From contig CM056576.1 in NCBI GenBank assembly GCA_029721435.1, positions 68,589,876 to 68,653,875 on the forward strand: 64,000 nt of DNA. Direction: 5' to 3'. Both the position numbers and the translations under genes were made by a program. Shown here in pieces: positions 45,535 through 56,990 of this stretch (position 1 is its first letter; every line of letters starts with the position of its first letter). Source of the stretch: Gymnothorax reevesii. Its lineage: Eukaryota > Chordata > Actinopteri > Anguilliformes > Muraenidae. The notes beneath the pieces were generated by a model. The model worked only from the letters and a program-made list of their open reading frames with translations, was not told where the DNA came from and searched no databases.

Positions 45535-47134
45535 CAAACCCAAAACCAGTGAAGTTGGCACGTTATGTAAATCGTAGATAAAAACAGAATACAATAATTT
45601 GCGAATCCTTTTCAACTTATATTCAATTGAATACACTGCAAAGACAAGATGTTTAATGTTCAAACTGAGAAACTTTTTTTTTTTTTGCAAATAATCATTA
45701 ACTTAGAATTTAAAGGCAGCAACACATTGCAAAAAAGTTGGCACAGGGGCTTTTTTACCACAGTGTTTCATCGCCTTTCCTTTTAACGACACTCAGTAAA
45801 CGTTTGGGAACTGAGGAGACCAATTTTTGAAGCTTTTCAGGTGGACCTCTTTCCCATTCTTGCTTGATGTACAGCTTAAGTTGTTCAACAGTCTGGGGTC
45901 TCCGTTGTCGCATTTTACGCTTCATAATGCGCCACACATTTTCATTGGGAGACAGGTCTGGACTACAGGCAGGCCAGTCTAGTACCCGCACTCTTTTACT
46001 ACGGAGCCATGCTGTTGTAACACGTGCAGAATGTGGCTTGGCATTGTCTTGCTGAAATAAGCAGGGCCGTCCATGAAAAAGACGTTGCTTGGATGGCAAC
46101 ATATGTTGCTCCAAAACCTGTATGTACCTTTCAGCATTAATGGTGCCTTCACATATGTGTAATTTGCCCATGCCTTGGGCACAAATACACCCCCATACCA
46201 TCACAGATGCTGGCTTTTGAACTTTGCGCCTATAACGGTCTGGATGGTTCTTTTCCTCTTTGGTCCGGAGGACACGACATCCACAGTTTCCAAAAACAAT
46301 TTGAAATGTGGACTCATCAGACCACAGAACACTTTTCCACTTTGCAACAGTCCATCTTAGATGAGCTTGGGCCCAGCGAAGCCGGCGGCGTTTCTGGATG
46401 CTGTTGATAAATGGCTTTCGCTTTGCATTGTAGAGTTTTAACTTGCACTTGCAGATGTAGCGACGAACTGTAGTTACTGACAGTGGTTTTCTGAAGTGTT
46501 CCTGAGCCCATGTGGTGATGTCCTTTACACACTGATGTCGGTTTTTGATGCAGTACCGCCTGAGGGATCGAAGGTCACGGGCATTCAATGTTGGTTTTCG
46601 GCCTTGTCGCTTACGTGCAGTGATTTCTCCAGATTCTCTGAACCTTTTGACGATATTACGGACCGTAGATGATGAAATCCCAAAATTTCTTGCAATAGCT
46701 CATTGAGGAATGTTGTTTTTAAACTGTTCGACAATCAGCTCACACATTTGTTCGCAAAGTGGTGACCCTCGCCCCATCCTTGTTTGTGAATGACTGAGCA
46801 TTTCAGGGAAGCTGCTTTTATTCCCAATCATGGCACCCACCTGTTCCCAATTAGCCCGTTCACCAGTGGGATGTTCCAAATAAGTGTTTGATGAGCATTC
46901 CTCAACTCTCTCTGTCTTTTTTGCCACTTGTGCCAGCTTTTTTGAAACACGTTGGAGGCATCAAATTCCAAATGAGCTAATATTTGCAAAAAATTACAAA
47001 GTTTACCTGTTCGAACATTAAGTAACTTGTCGTGCATTCAATTGAATATAGGTTGAAAAGGATTTGCAAATCATTGTATTCTGTTTTTATTTACGATTTA
47101 CAGAACGTGCCAACTTCACTGGTTTTGGGGCTTG
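45535..47134 (-). mobile_element. Tc1-like element (family C), full length, 1600 bp
   Basis: Same family as 33419-35037, with long terminal inverted repeats starting CAAACCCAAAACCAGTGAAG and TA flanks at 45533-45534 and 47135-47136. The TA lies within the right arm of the surrounding hAT-like MITE, where the left arm shows the uninterrupted sequence (TAATTACCAGCGAGG). Confidence 0.95.
45755..46777 (-). pseudogene. Tc1-like transposase (family C), one stop from open
   Basis: It starts MGRGSPLCEQ at 46777. A TGA at 46702-46700 (NIPQ/AIA) is the only break seen; the rest is open to 45755. All three catalytic acidic residues are present: LWSDESTF, FQQDNAKPHSA and SPDLSPNENVW. The same TGA occurs in the copy near 34.6 kb, so the stop was probably inherited rather than acquired here. 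It is the best preserved Tc1 transposase in the window. Confidence 0.92.
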
Positions 47135-47482
47135 TAATTAGCGGACTTCAAATCACAGTTTTCTTCCCGGAAGCATTTCAAATGACCACATTAGGTGTCA
47201 TAGAAAAGGTAATAAGCAATCACTTCTGTCTGCCTCATAGTGGCAGTTACTTTTATTGTGCTTAAATTAATCGCGATGAACTATCGCAACAGCCCTAGTT
47301 ATGAGTGTTTTATGGAAGGTACTGTTTATCATTTGTAAATGGAGATTTGTTACATCCTATTTTTGCTGCCTTACTGGTCAACTATTTGTTTATTTTGTTC
47401 ATCATTTAGCACCCTCTGGTGGTATGTCTGTAGAAAAAACATGATCTGATGCAATACCACTTGTTTGTGATGAAATAGACTA

Positions 47483-47580
47483 GAACTTTCAAAAAGTTTC
47501 TGGCTTCTCTTTGCCTGGAGGGGGCCGGATCACCCAGGAATCCTGTAGATCTTTCCAGAATGTTGCAAGTCTATATAAAT
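47483..47580 (+). promoter_or_regulatory. Heat-shock-element-like motifs next to a TATA box
   Basis: GAACTTTC (47483) fits GAAnnTTC and TTCCAGAA (47553-47560) fits TTCnnGAA, the core of heat-shock elements. A TATATAAAT box follows 12 bp later (47572-47580). No known ORF starts downstream. This may be a promoter of a lost element or a chance cluster. Confidence 0.25.
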
Positions 47581-47879
47581 GCTGTGATTTTGGTCAGTAA
47601 GGGCAGAGTTTTTGTTTTGGCAACAGAGTTATATTGTGGCATTAGAGTGTTATTATAAAATTAAACAGTGGATTATTTGAAGAAGTTTTTTTTTAATCAG
47701 TGGAGAATACATTTTTTAAGTTGTCATTGCTGGTTTTTTTGTTGTGATTTTCAAGTCATAACAAATATGATGCCAAGATTATGCAATGGACCAAGTATTT
47801 GCGGAGATATACTCATTTCATTTTGGGTATTTCATTTTCGAGACTCGGGGCTTAAGAGGTCAATTAAGCCTACATTGGA

Positions 47880-47983
47880 GAGACAGTCTCTAAGTGGGAT
47901 ATCTCCATGGGTGTTTTTACTGTAGATTATTGAGACAGTCTCTAAGTGGGATATCTCCATGGGTGTTTTTACTGTAGATTATT
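47880..47983. repeat. Tandem duplication, 52-bp unit, two identical copies
   Basis: The unit GAGACAGTCTCTAAGTGGG...ATTATT occurs at 47880-47931 and 47932-47983 without differences, indicating a recent event or an assembly duplication. Confidence 0.95.
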
Positions 47984-49482
47984 GAGTTCTCTCAGTTTAT
48001 CGAATGGTCTTGAGATATTATCATGATACAAACAGCCGATAAACTAGACCCCTGATGCCAAACTCTTATATCAAAATTCATCAGACCATGATTTGTTTTT
48101 TGAATCTTCAACTGTCCAGTTTTGCTGCGAATGTCCACTGCTGCCTCAGCTTTTAATTCTTTGTTGTCAATGGAACCCGACATGTTTCACTGCGCACCTC
48201 AGTTGTAAAGAGTGGTTATATGACCTTTCTGTCTGCTCAAGCCAGGGTGGTCATTCACATCTGACCTCTTTCACTCACAAGGCAACTGTCTCACTGAATG
48301 GCCACTCCCAGCATTTTTTTTTTTTTTTTGCAAAGATTGGGTGTGAACTCAAGGAACTCAAGTGCAAGGAAATCCCAGGAGATCAGCAGATTCAGAAATG
48401 TGCCAAGAAGCAAAACATGGTCAAAGCTGTTGAGATCAATTGCGATGTGACCATTAACTGAAGCTCCTGATCTGTCTGAAAATGACCTTATGTATTGCAC
48501 TGCTGCTGCATCATTGGCTGATTTGTATTAAGAGCCATTCCGTGAGAAAATGGCACTTTTTGAAGAAGCTGAGGAGTTGACCTCCCCGGAATTGAATGAA
48601 ACTTGGCACTTAGGTAGATATCGTAGTCTCGCGGGAAAAGCCACATTTTAAGATCCATATCTCAATTAATATGCCTGTGGTGCCACCTGGACGCCACTAA
48701 AGTGGCTCAGTTTTGCTTTTGACACCACATTTTACATCTATTATTATGACTTAAGTGTACACAGTACCAGGTGTGTTATACTTTTATCATGACCTGTGAA
48801 ACTTCAAGTTTGGATAGACATCAGCACCACACCAGCACTAAGCTGGAACTCTGTGTTACTGAGCCTGAATTATTTGAGAAATAACAGTAAAAATTGAAAA
48901 TGGGAATAAAATAATATCCCAGGCATATATCAACCAATGAATGAAAAAAACATTAAAAAGTCGTAAAAATTCACCTACAAGGGGCTCTGTAGGCTGGATG
49001 CAAGCACTGGCCCTCCCCAGCAATGTCCCAAAGAAATTGTTTTTGAATTATAATGCACACAGCTAGTTTTCACTGAAAATGACAGGTTTAACTTGGTACT
49101 ATTCTGGATGGACAGCTGTAAGATCAAAGGTGGTGCTCGAAAGAGCTAGTGTTCTACTGACCCAATATTCCATTTTCCCAAACAGATACCAAAGTTCTAG
49201 CTTTTGAAATATATGAAGTGCATGTACAGTTATACATAAAATGTGTAATCCCTTTGGTATAAAGCTTATTTGGTTGTAAACTGGTGGTGACTGTGAGCAT
49301 TACAAACGCACAATACATGGGCTATTTACCAAGCACGGGTACAGCACAGTCAAAATTGTACAGCATGTAACAAACCATGACCAGTCCAAAATTTTTAAAT
49401 GGCAAAAAAAAAAACTAATGTAAAAGGTGTACCACCATACCCATTGATGCAGACAAGCATCAACAGTATACCTACACTTACA

Positions 49483-49800
49483 ACCCCAATTCCGAAATTG
49501 TTGGGGCAAAGTGTAAATTGTGAATAAAATCAAAACGCAATGACTTTAAAATCACAACAGCCAGTATTTTATTCTCAATAGAAAAGAGATAACATTGCAA
49601 ATGCTAAAACTGAGAAATTTCACAATTTTATCCACAAATTGAGCTCATTTCAAATTTGATGGCTGCCACAGGTCTCAAAAAAATTGGGACAGGGGCCTGT
49701 CTATCATGGAGTAGCATTCCCTCTTCTTTTAAACACAGAGTGGAGGCGTCTGGGCATTGAGGAGACAAGTTTCTGGAGTTTAGCCATTGGAATTTGATCG
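49483..49800 (-). mobile_element. Tc1-like fragment (ACAACCCCAATTCC family)
   Basis: It starts CAACCCCAATTCCGAAATTG, a terminal sequence I recall for a widespread fish Tc1 family, and runs about 315 bp into the transposase 3' region (GTCTGGGCATTGAGGAGAC). It stops where the arm sequence of the surrounding element resumes (GTTTTGCTGTTGACACC). The other terminus is absent. Confidence 0.65.
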
Positions 49801-50177
49801 TTTTGCTGTTGACACCACATCAACTATCATAACTTAAAGGTACACAGTACCAAAAATGTTATACTTTTTTCTGTGACCTGTGACACTTCAAGTCCGGTTA
49901 GACTTTAGCACCACCATCAGCGCCAAGCTGGGTAACCACGTTATCGAGTTAGAATTATTTGAGAAATAACAAAAATTAAAAATAGGAATAAAATAATACC
50001 CCAGACATATACCAAACTAGAATGCTTTATTATCTATTTACACACAACAGGACTATCATTTTCAGTACGTAGTACCTTGGTATCTTGCTATGTTTGTGCA
50101 ATAGACGGCCAGAAAGATGGTTGAAATTCAATTTTGCTGCATGTTTGCGGTATGTTTTCTTTGTAACCCAGATTTGT

Positions 50178-50940
50178 AGTTGTTACGGTCTGTAACAGAT
50201 ACACGAGGGAAACACACTAGGGGAATATGAACGTGGAAACGTGAGCGTGAACTTGGAAACATGAGCTAGAACGGAAGGGAGACACAAGAGGGGAGTGAGA
50301 CGCCATAAGCGGGAATCCAAAATAAAATTTATTAACATAAACACAGAAATAAACCAGGGGGAAAAAGGGGCACTCAGGCCAACAAAAACACCGTGCCTAG
50401 CACTGACGCAGGAGAACTCAAGAATCCAAAACACAACATACCAGGGGAACAGACTCCGAACAAGACATGGAACGAGACTTGACACATGGAACGAGACTAG
50501 AGACAAACAGAATTCTGGAAGCTAGGCATACTCACAAGACAAGACAAGACACAGTTGGCACAGCTGGCAGATGGCTAACTCGGGTGGTACAGCTGGCCAG
50601 GAGAAGGGTAAGGGAGAACATCAGGAGGGGGACCGACAGGACACAGGGCTCAGGGCAGGCAGGAACGCTGGGGCTATGGCTTGGGCTATGACAATGGCTA
50701 TGGCATGGCTTGGCTTGGGCTTGGGACTGTGGCTATGGCTTGGGCTTGGGACTGTGGCTATGGCTTGGCTTGGCTGGTGCTCAGGACAGGCAGGGCTTGG
50801 CTGGTGCTCAGGACAGGCAGGGCTTGGCTGGTGGGCAGGACAGGCAGGGCTTGGCTGGTGCGCAGGACAGGCAGGGCTTGGCTGGTGCGCAGGACAGGCA
50901 GGGCTTGGCTGGACAGGGAAGGAGGCTGAACTTGAGACAC
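50178..50940 (-). mobile_element. LTR-like insertion with tandem repeats
   Basis: This block interrupts the arm sequence of the surrounding element. On the minus strand it ends GACCGTAACA after a region with AATAAATTTTA as a possible polyadenylation signal, so it may be a solo LTR (reverse TGTTACGGTC at 50179). The other end and target duplication are unclear. It contains repeated GACTTGACACATGGAACGAG-type phrases and the 27-bp minisatellite. Confidence 0.4.
50767..50912. repeat. Minisatellite, 27-bp unit, five copies plus part
   Basis: The unit GGCTTGGCTGGTGCTCAGGA + CAGGCAG repeats from 50767 with few differences. A related 25-bp duplication (GGGACTGTGGCTATGGCTT) precedes it. As 27 is divisible by three, all frames stay open and give nine-residue repeats such as GLAGAQDRQ. 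These are artefacts of the repeat. Confidence 0.93.
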
Positions 50941-51299
50941 AGAAAAACCTGAATTGTGATGCACACATCTAGTTTTCTCTGAAAATGATAAGTTTAGCTT
51001 TGGACTATTCTTGGCGCATTTCCCAAAAGCGTAGTTGCTAACTGAGTTAGCAACTTACATAGTCTGTGAGTTTGGGAAACGCCCCCTGGGTGGATAACTA
51101 TCTGACTAAGTGGTGCTCTAAAGACGTAATATTTTGCTGACCTAATATTCCATATTCCCAGACATATACAAAATTTCTGTCGTTTTGCATTTATAAAGTA
51201 TGTACAGAGTTAAACATAAAATTTGTAATCTATTTGGTGCAAAGCTGGGTTGGTTGTATATTGTAAAAGAATACTGGTGGTGATCGTAGCATTGTGTCA

Positions 51300-52090
51300 A
51301 CATGCCAAACTTTTACCAGTTGTCAGTACAGTGTACAGTTTTGTAATGTTGGAGAGTTTCAGAAAATAACAAATTTGCTGCATTTTTGCATTACTATTAG
51401 AATCAGAAAGCAGGCTTCACTGTTAATTCTCGGACTTCCCAAGGGTAAGGTGCTTGGGTATGAAAAAGGGCACAGCAGCCGCGTCTAGCGAGTGGTTATC
51501 CTGATAAAGGCACAGAGGTCCTAGCAAGTAAGTAGCACCCTGCCAAGTAAGGGGCAGCTCATTTGTAGTGGCAACTTGCATTCCTTCATTCCTAACACCA
51601 GCCCATGATGTCTAGCCTACGGGATGCCCGCAGGGTTGGAGGGTGGAGTATCTTTTACTGACTTCCTATTTCCGTGTGTACCAAGCCATGGGTGTTGATG
51701 CAACTATTGTACCATATAGGCTGCAGCCCTCTATTTAATACAGACACAGACATGCTCACCATCAATGGCCTGTAAGCCGCTCTGTAGAGACCTATGATGC
51801 AGTGTAGTAGGGTTTGCCTCGGCCTTGACTGGCTCCGTGGGTAACATCGACCCAGGTCCGATGAAGAAGGCCATGGATCGCTGCTCAAGGCCAAGGCCAA
51901 GGAGCACTTCTGGTGTGTGTCCATTACCAGGTGCTGCCAACCCACAATCCAATTCCAAAAGCAGGCTGACGAATAGAGCTAGTCACATGCTGTGTTGACA
52001 TAATTTTGCTTTGGATAACATGAAAAGTAAAAAAAAGTTTTGTACTATACATTCTGTCTTTATTTGCACGGTTGTGTGGCAAAGATTTTT
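51300..52090. other. Central region of the TTAA-flanked element
   Basis: This unique sequence lies between the inverted arms. Minus-strand ORFs (51655-51958) include LGLGLEQRSMAFFIGPGSML and PTTLHHRSLQSGLQAIDG, which I do not recognise. If the element once coded for a transposase or carried cargo, this is where it would be. No DDE motif was found. Confidence 0.4.
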
Positions 52091-53380
52091 TATATATTTT
52101 TATGTTATTTTATGTAATTGTTTGTATACTGTTGTCGCATGTCTACAAACGTACTTTCAGTGGTACACCTTTCTTTTTTGGCATTTAAAAATTTTGGACT
52201 GGTTATGTTTTATAACGCGCTGTACCTTTCTGACTGTGCTGTACTCGTACTTGTTAATAACCCATGTATTGTGCATTTGTAATGCGCACAGTCACCACCA
52301 GTTTACAACCAAACAAGCTTTATACCAAAGGGATAACAAATTTTATGTGTAACTGTGTGTGTGCTTCATATATTTCCAAAGACAGAACTTTCGTATGTGC
52401 CTGGGAATCTGGAATCTGTTAGGTTGGTATAACATTAGCTCTTTAGAGTGCCACCTTTAGTCAGAAAGCTGTGTGCCCAGCATAGTTGCAAACCAAGCTC
52501 TTCGCATTCTGAGAAAACTAGCTGTGTGTATCACAATTCAAAAAAATTTCTTAGACACATTGCTGGGGAAGGCAAGAACTTGCATCCAGCGTACAGCGCC
52601 CCCTGGAAGCAAATTTTTCAGAGTTTTGATGTTTAAAATCATCTACACTAAAAATACTACCATTGAGATTTTACTAGTGTTGTAAAGGTCCCCAAAGGGA
52701 CATCAGCTTTGGCTCCGTCTAGCTTGAAAGCGTAGATACCACCAAAGAAATGCTTGGTTTTCCTGAAAATAGAGCACCAGATGCACAACAAACAGCATTT
52801 ACCCTCACAGTACAAATCTGGGTTACAGAGAAAACATACCGCTAACATGCACCAAAAATGAATTTCAACCATCTTCCTGGCCGTCCATTGCACAAACACA
52901 GCAAAATACCAAGGAACTTTTCAGTGAAAATGATAGTCTTGTTGTGAGTAAACACATAATAAAGCATTCTAGTTTGGTGTATGTCTGGGATATTATTTTA
53001 TTCCCATTTTTAATTTTTGTTATTTCTCAAATAATTCTGGCTCGATAACGTGGTTACCCACCTTGGTGCTGATGTGGTGCTCAAATCTAACCGGACTTGA
53101 AGTCATGTTAAAAAGTATATCAGATCACGTTAAAAGTATATCAGATTTGGTGTTATGTACCCTTAAGTCATGATAGTTGATGTAAAATGTGGTGTCAACA
53201 GCAAAACTGAGACACTTAAGTGGATTCCAGGTGGCGCTATTGGCAGGCAAAGTGAGATATGGCCCTAAAAATTTGGCTTTTTCTGTGAGACACCCATATC
53301 TACCTATGTGCCAAGTTTCATTAAATTCTAGGGGGGTCAACTGCACACCGAGTGTCAATTTCTCATAGAATGGCTCTTAA

Positions 53381-53922
53381 TAAGCATCTGTGCGGGTGTT
53401 CCTAGAAAAATGTTTGGTTAGAATGTTTGTGATCTTTCATGTTTTCGGATTACTGAGAAACGGGCAGAGACACACAAGGCAGATATGTTTGTTGTGAACT
53501 GCACACTGCAAGAGATATACAAAAGCATTACAGCTATTCTCTTTCAATCATGTGGTCCTCAGTGCAATAGCTTTGTGCTCAGAAACCGGATGGTCTGCCT
53601 TACTCCCTTATAACCTAACACCTGCACTGTAAGTACTGCGTGTAGTGAGATTATTTTTGTCAGGATGGTGAATTATGTTTGAACAAACTGAAGAGCCCAA
53701 TGCTAAAAGTTCTCAAGTCACTTTTTCACACACCTTGAGTTAAGAATGGGAAAACGTCTTTAATAGTTAGCTAGGTTGATTTTTCTTAATTTCCTTAAAA
53801 TGGACATTTTGTGTCTTTAGTACTTTTGGCACCAGGATTTTCAATTATGCTGCTTGTATTCAAAGGTCTTGGTTTTGCTTAAGAGACACCATGAGTCGCT
53901 CTTGATTGGTTGATTCCCACAG
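53381..53922. other. Intron 4, 3' end
   Basis: Unassigned sequence leading to the acceptor (GATTCCCACAG) of the exon at 53923. Confidence 0.6.
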
Positions 53923-54023
53923 AATGATTCCCTTCTACGGGAGGACCTTACGCCAGAGATTTACAGAGCTCTGCTCAACAGCATCTGCCCCCGTCCAGAG
54001 ATAGACAGCATCTTCTCCGAATA
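53923..54023 (+). CDS. plcb1: Phospholipase C-beta exon (EF-hand region, 101 nt)
   Basis: It has 33 codons plus two bases, phase 0 in and phase 2 out. It begins [20 protein letters not shown] and ends [13 protein letters not shown], then TA of a Tyr codon. The stretch matches the second EF-hand lobe, where PLCB1 has the same NDS...EDFTPEVYR...CPRPEID pattern. The acceptor is CCCACAG and the donor is TA/GTAAGG. It directly continues the frame of 18219-18294. The following exon is not in the window, so that intron exceeds 9.9 kb. Confidence 0.95.
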
Positions 54024-55782
54024 GTAAGGGTTGTGTCTCTCTCCTTTGACAAACATTTTCAGTGGTACCATCCCAGGTGGCCGGACTTATGATTTTATTT
54101 TAAATTGCACAACTGACAAGCACCCACCCCCTCCGTCCAATCAGGAATCACCCAAACCATGCCCCACCCACTCAGTTCATGCGCATGCTTCATTTCACCT
54201 CAAACAGCTGACTGGTGCTGCCGGAGGCAACATTAAAACACAGTCAGCATTAGCAGCTGTGGATATCGATGGCATCACAAAAAGCCACCAACAACAACAC
54301 CTGTATCTTTCAACACTGGATTCACTGCGTAACCAGGGCATTATACCGTAGCTTACACTCAAGCTTCCTAGGCTAGTGCCGGTCTCTAGACATACAACAA
54401 CAAGCAAACATTAGCTACCCATTACTAGGCTGTAGCTAACGTTACTTGGCTAACACCAAAAGTAGCCTATACCTTACTACTCATTGTGTATAGACTACAC
54501 TTTCTGTCTATGTACAGCATTCACAAAGACAGAGACGAGAAGCTAGCTTACCAGTCCAAGAGAAACTCCGCTATGAGTACGTCAGTTTTAAGACCTTTGT
54601 GTCTTCAGTTCTCTCCAGCGGTCGAATGCTTCTCTGCCAAGGGATACTCAAGTTGCATTTGCAATTTTTACATATTCTCGTCTATCATGCATACTTTCAA
54701 TGAAGGTTTTTGTCTTTTTAGCAGGTGGTTGACCGCTGGGTGCTGTTGGAGGTTGGAAAACTGGCTGCTCGTTCGGCTGCGCTGTGACTTCGTCCGAATG
54801 CCTAGCTTTCGAGCTATTGCTGGCTATGTAGCTACAGCCAAAGTGCGTGCACGTTGGAATGCACGCGCAGAACAGCATACATGTTGACTTGGCAGTTTTA
54901 CTGACAGACAGTTGTCTGAGACAAATTTGATTGGGAGCCTAATTTTGGCCCCTGCTCCTTACAAAGATGACCAAATTTTGTTATTGATATGTCAAATCAC
55001 TTATGTTATCGATTACTGCCTATTACTTACCAGATATACTCAGATTTTTATAATTTGCCAAAAAATGAGCTGCCTGGGATGGTTCCTTTCAGTCACAAAT
55101 ATATCTATTTTCATTCTTACATATATTGTATTACAGCAATGCCTTGTTGTGACTCACTCATGGTCTTTCTTTGCCTCTGTGCAGGTGTCTTTTTTGTTTG
55201 GATTGTCTAACTGTAAAAGTCCTTTTTAGAAGTTTTCAGACTGGAAGAACATTTCCATGGTTCTAAGAACTTAGTTCTTGCAATGCCTATTTTTATTGAA
55301 TCTGCATCACAGGAACTGTGAATTATCATAGTTCTTAGAACTCTGTCATGAGGGACTTCTTTAGCTCCAGCATCAGAGTAAGTACTTTTGCAGCACCAAA
55401 GGAAATCTGAGTGACGTAAGTGTACATTGGTATATCAACTGCTGCCTGGATTATGTTGCTTCAAGGGGGTTCCAGTTGGCAGTGGGAAAGCCCATCGAAA
55501 ATTGGCCACTAAAAGCCACTAAAAATTTAAATTTGATATCTGTCCTTGGGACTGCTTTTGATAAATATTTTAACATGAGTTAAACATTTTAACAGTGTTT
55601 AGACAATAAAAAAAAAACATTTTCGGAGTAACTATTTTAGCCACTTTGCCAGTTCTTAAGGCCAGCCTCCAAAAATCTGGAAAAAACCGAGTATGCGTGA
55701 TCACGTGCACCTGACATTTTTTAAGCTTGGCGGTGTGTATTCCTGCAATATTTTTTATCTAAAATTTGCTTCAATACTTGAA
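54024..55782. other. Intron 5 of plcb, 5' part
   Basis: No recognised gene. Frames at 54031-54351, 54486-54887 and 54912-55229 are open but show no domain; the last is hydrophobic and unlikely to be real. The phrase GTAGCTAACGTTACTTGGC near 54434 resembles other AT-rich TE-like stretches in the window. Confidence 0.5.
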
Positions 55783-55899
55783 ATGCCAGGTTGTTGCATC
55801 ATGGGGGCTTGTAGAAAAACAACCAATGACATGGTAAGCCTACATACTTTCCCCAAAGACAAGCCTCGAAGACAACTTTGGGATGCGAAACCCTTATGA
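55783..55899 (+). pseudogene. THAP-domain N-terminal fragment
   Basis: MPGCCIMGACRKTTNDMVSL followed by HTFPKDKPRRQLWD matches the start of a THAP finger: the CC...C zinc ligands, then the invariant F-P and the Trp. The remaining ligands (C-x-x-H) and the domain end are missing, as a TGA follows at 55897. Probably a relic of a THAP-carrying transposon; it has no link to the plcb exons. Distinct from the relic at 21.7 kb. Confidence 0.75.
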
Positions 55900-55924
55900 A
55901 AAAGAGGTTTATTCAAGTGTGCTA

Positions 55925-56990
55925 TTAGCATACTTCTTCTAAACTTAAAATAAAAGAGTATACTTTCAATTTACTTTTGATGTACCTTTCAGAGATATAC
56001 TTAGAAAAGTAATACTTAAGTATACTAAGACTTTTTGTGTACTTTTCAGTGTAAGCTAAGTATATTTCACTAAAACTTGCACCTAAACTTTTGATTATTA
56101 TACTTTTTCTTGTATATCTTAAAGTATTAAAATATTCATGCCTAATGTTCAAGTATGCAGGCTTGCAGTTAGGCTTCTATCAAAAGAATAAGCACATTAA
56201 AATATTTTTACCATACATATTGGCTTCTTTGAAGTATTGCTATATTTTGATATATTTTTACACAGTATTTACTATCAAATGGACTTACATATTCCTCATG
56301 TACGTTCGCAGTAACAAGTCAGCTTTGGGGCAGCATAGCAGAGTAAATAGCCCATGGGTGGAGCTGAACTTGATTTTTATGCAGCGTCATTAACCCACAC
56401 AGAAAAAGATAAACATTTGTCTGATTTTATTGGAAAACAAATTTGACAATTATTCCAGTATTGACAGACTTTATACGTAGTCTTGCAAAAAGAAAGTATA
56501 CTTAATGTTTAAGTAACATAAACTTAAAGTACCCATCTAGTTTACATCTAAGTTTTATTTTGTATTGCAAGTACACTACGAGTGAACTTTTAAGTATACT
56601 GTGACCTTACTAGTAGTATACCTCTAGTATACATTTCAATTTATGAAAGTATACATTTAAGTATACTGTAAGTAAACTTACAGATATACTGCTAGTTTAT
56701 TAGTTGTATACTTCTAGTAAACTTCTCAGTTCATGAAAGTATACTGTGAAGTATACTGCTAGTAAACTTAAAGATGAACTATTAGTTCACGAGTTATATA
56801 CTTCTAGCACAATGCCTAATTTATAAAAGTATACTTTGAAAGATACTGAAAGTACAAAATTCAGATGTATGACAACTTTACTTGTTATATACTTCAAGCC
56901 AACTTTTTAGTTCATGAAAGTACACTTTCAATTATACTGACAGTTAACTTAGCTACAAGTCCACTAGTTCTATACTTTAAGCCCTCTATA
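55925..56990. repeat. AT-rich repeats built on an AAGTATACTT core
   Basis: From 56480 to 56990, about five diverged units of about 90 bp share AGTTCATGAAAGTATACT and AGTTATATACTTCTAG. From 55925 to 56140 the same motif occurs in the opposite arrangement (TACTTAAGTATACTAAG). AAGTATACTT is its own reverse complement. The middle (56141-56480) is less repetitive. It may be a DNA-transposon satellite. No coding sequence. Confidence 0.7.

Larger units (their letters stand above)
44541..47297. mobile_element. hAT-like MITE with long arms and nested Tc1
   Basis: The ends TAGGGCTGTTGCAATAATT and (reverse) TAGGGCTGTTGCGATAGTT head inverted arms of about 290 bp (44541-44830 and about 45403-47297, minus the Tc1). 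A perfect 8-bp duplication GTTATGAG flanks it at 44533-44540 and 47298-47305, diagnostic of the hAT superfamily size class. The Tc1 at 45535-47134 splits the right arm. Without it the element is about 1.16 kb. The centre (44830-45402) encodes nothing recognisable. Confidence 0.92.
47306..48527. other. Intron 4 section between two mobile elements
   Basis: Contains a 52-bp tandem duplication and a promoter-like patch, listed separately. ATGGACCAAGTATTTGCGG at about 47785, with flanks, resembles sequence at about 58594, marking a dispersed repeat. ORFs at 47992-48461 have no recognisable domain and include a long T-run. Confidence 0.5.
48532..53376. mobile_element. TTAA-flanked element with long nested inverted repeats
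   Basis: The ends are GAGCCATTCCGTGAGAAAA (48532) and, reversed, GAGCCATTCTATGAGAAA (53376), each next to TTAA (48528-48531 and 53377-53380). The left arm (48532-49480) and right arm (53376-52090) are related along most of their length. A second direct copy of arm sequence lies at 49801-50178 and 50945-51300. Insertions are a Tc1 fragment (49483-49800) and an LTR-like block (50178-50940). No transposase was recognised. TTAA points to the piggyBac or Kolobok type. Confidence 0.7.

Noticed and set aside
50571..50972. Gly/Ala/Gln- and Pro-rich repetitive ORFs on both strands
   Set aside because: Generated by the 27-bp minisatellite, which keeps every frame open.
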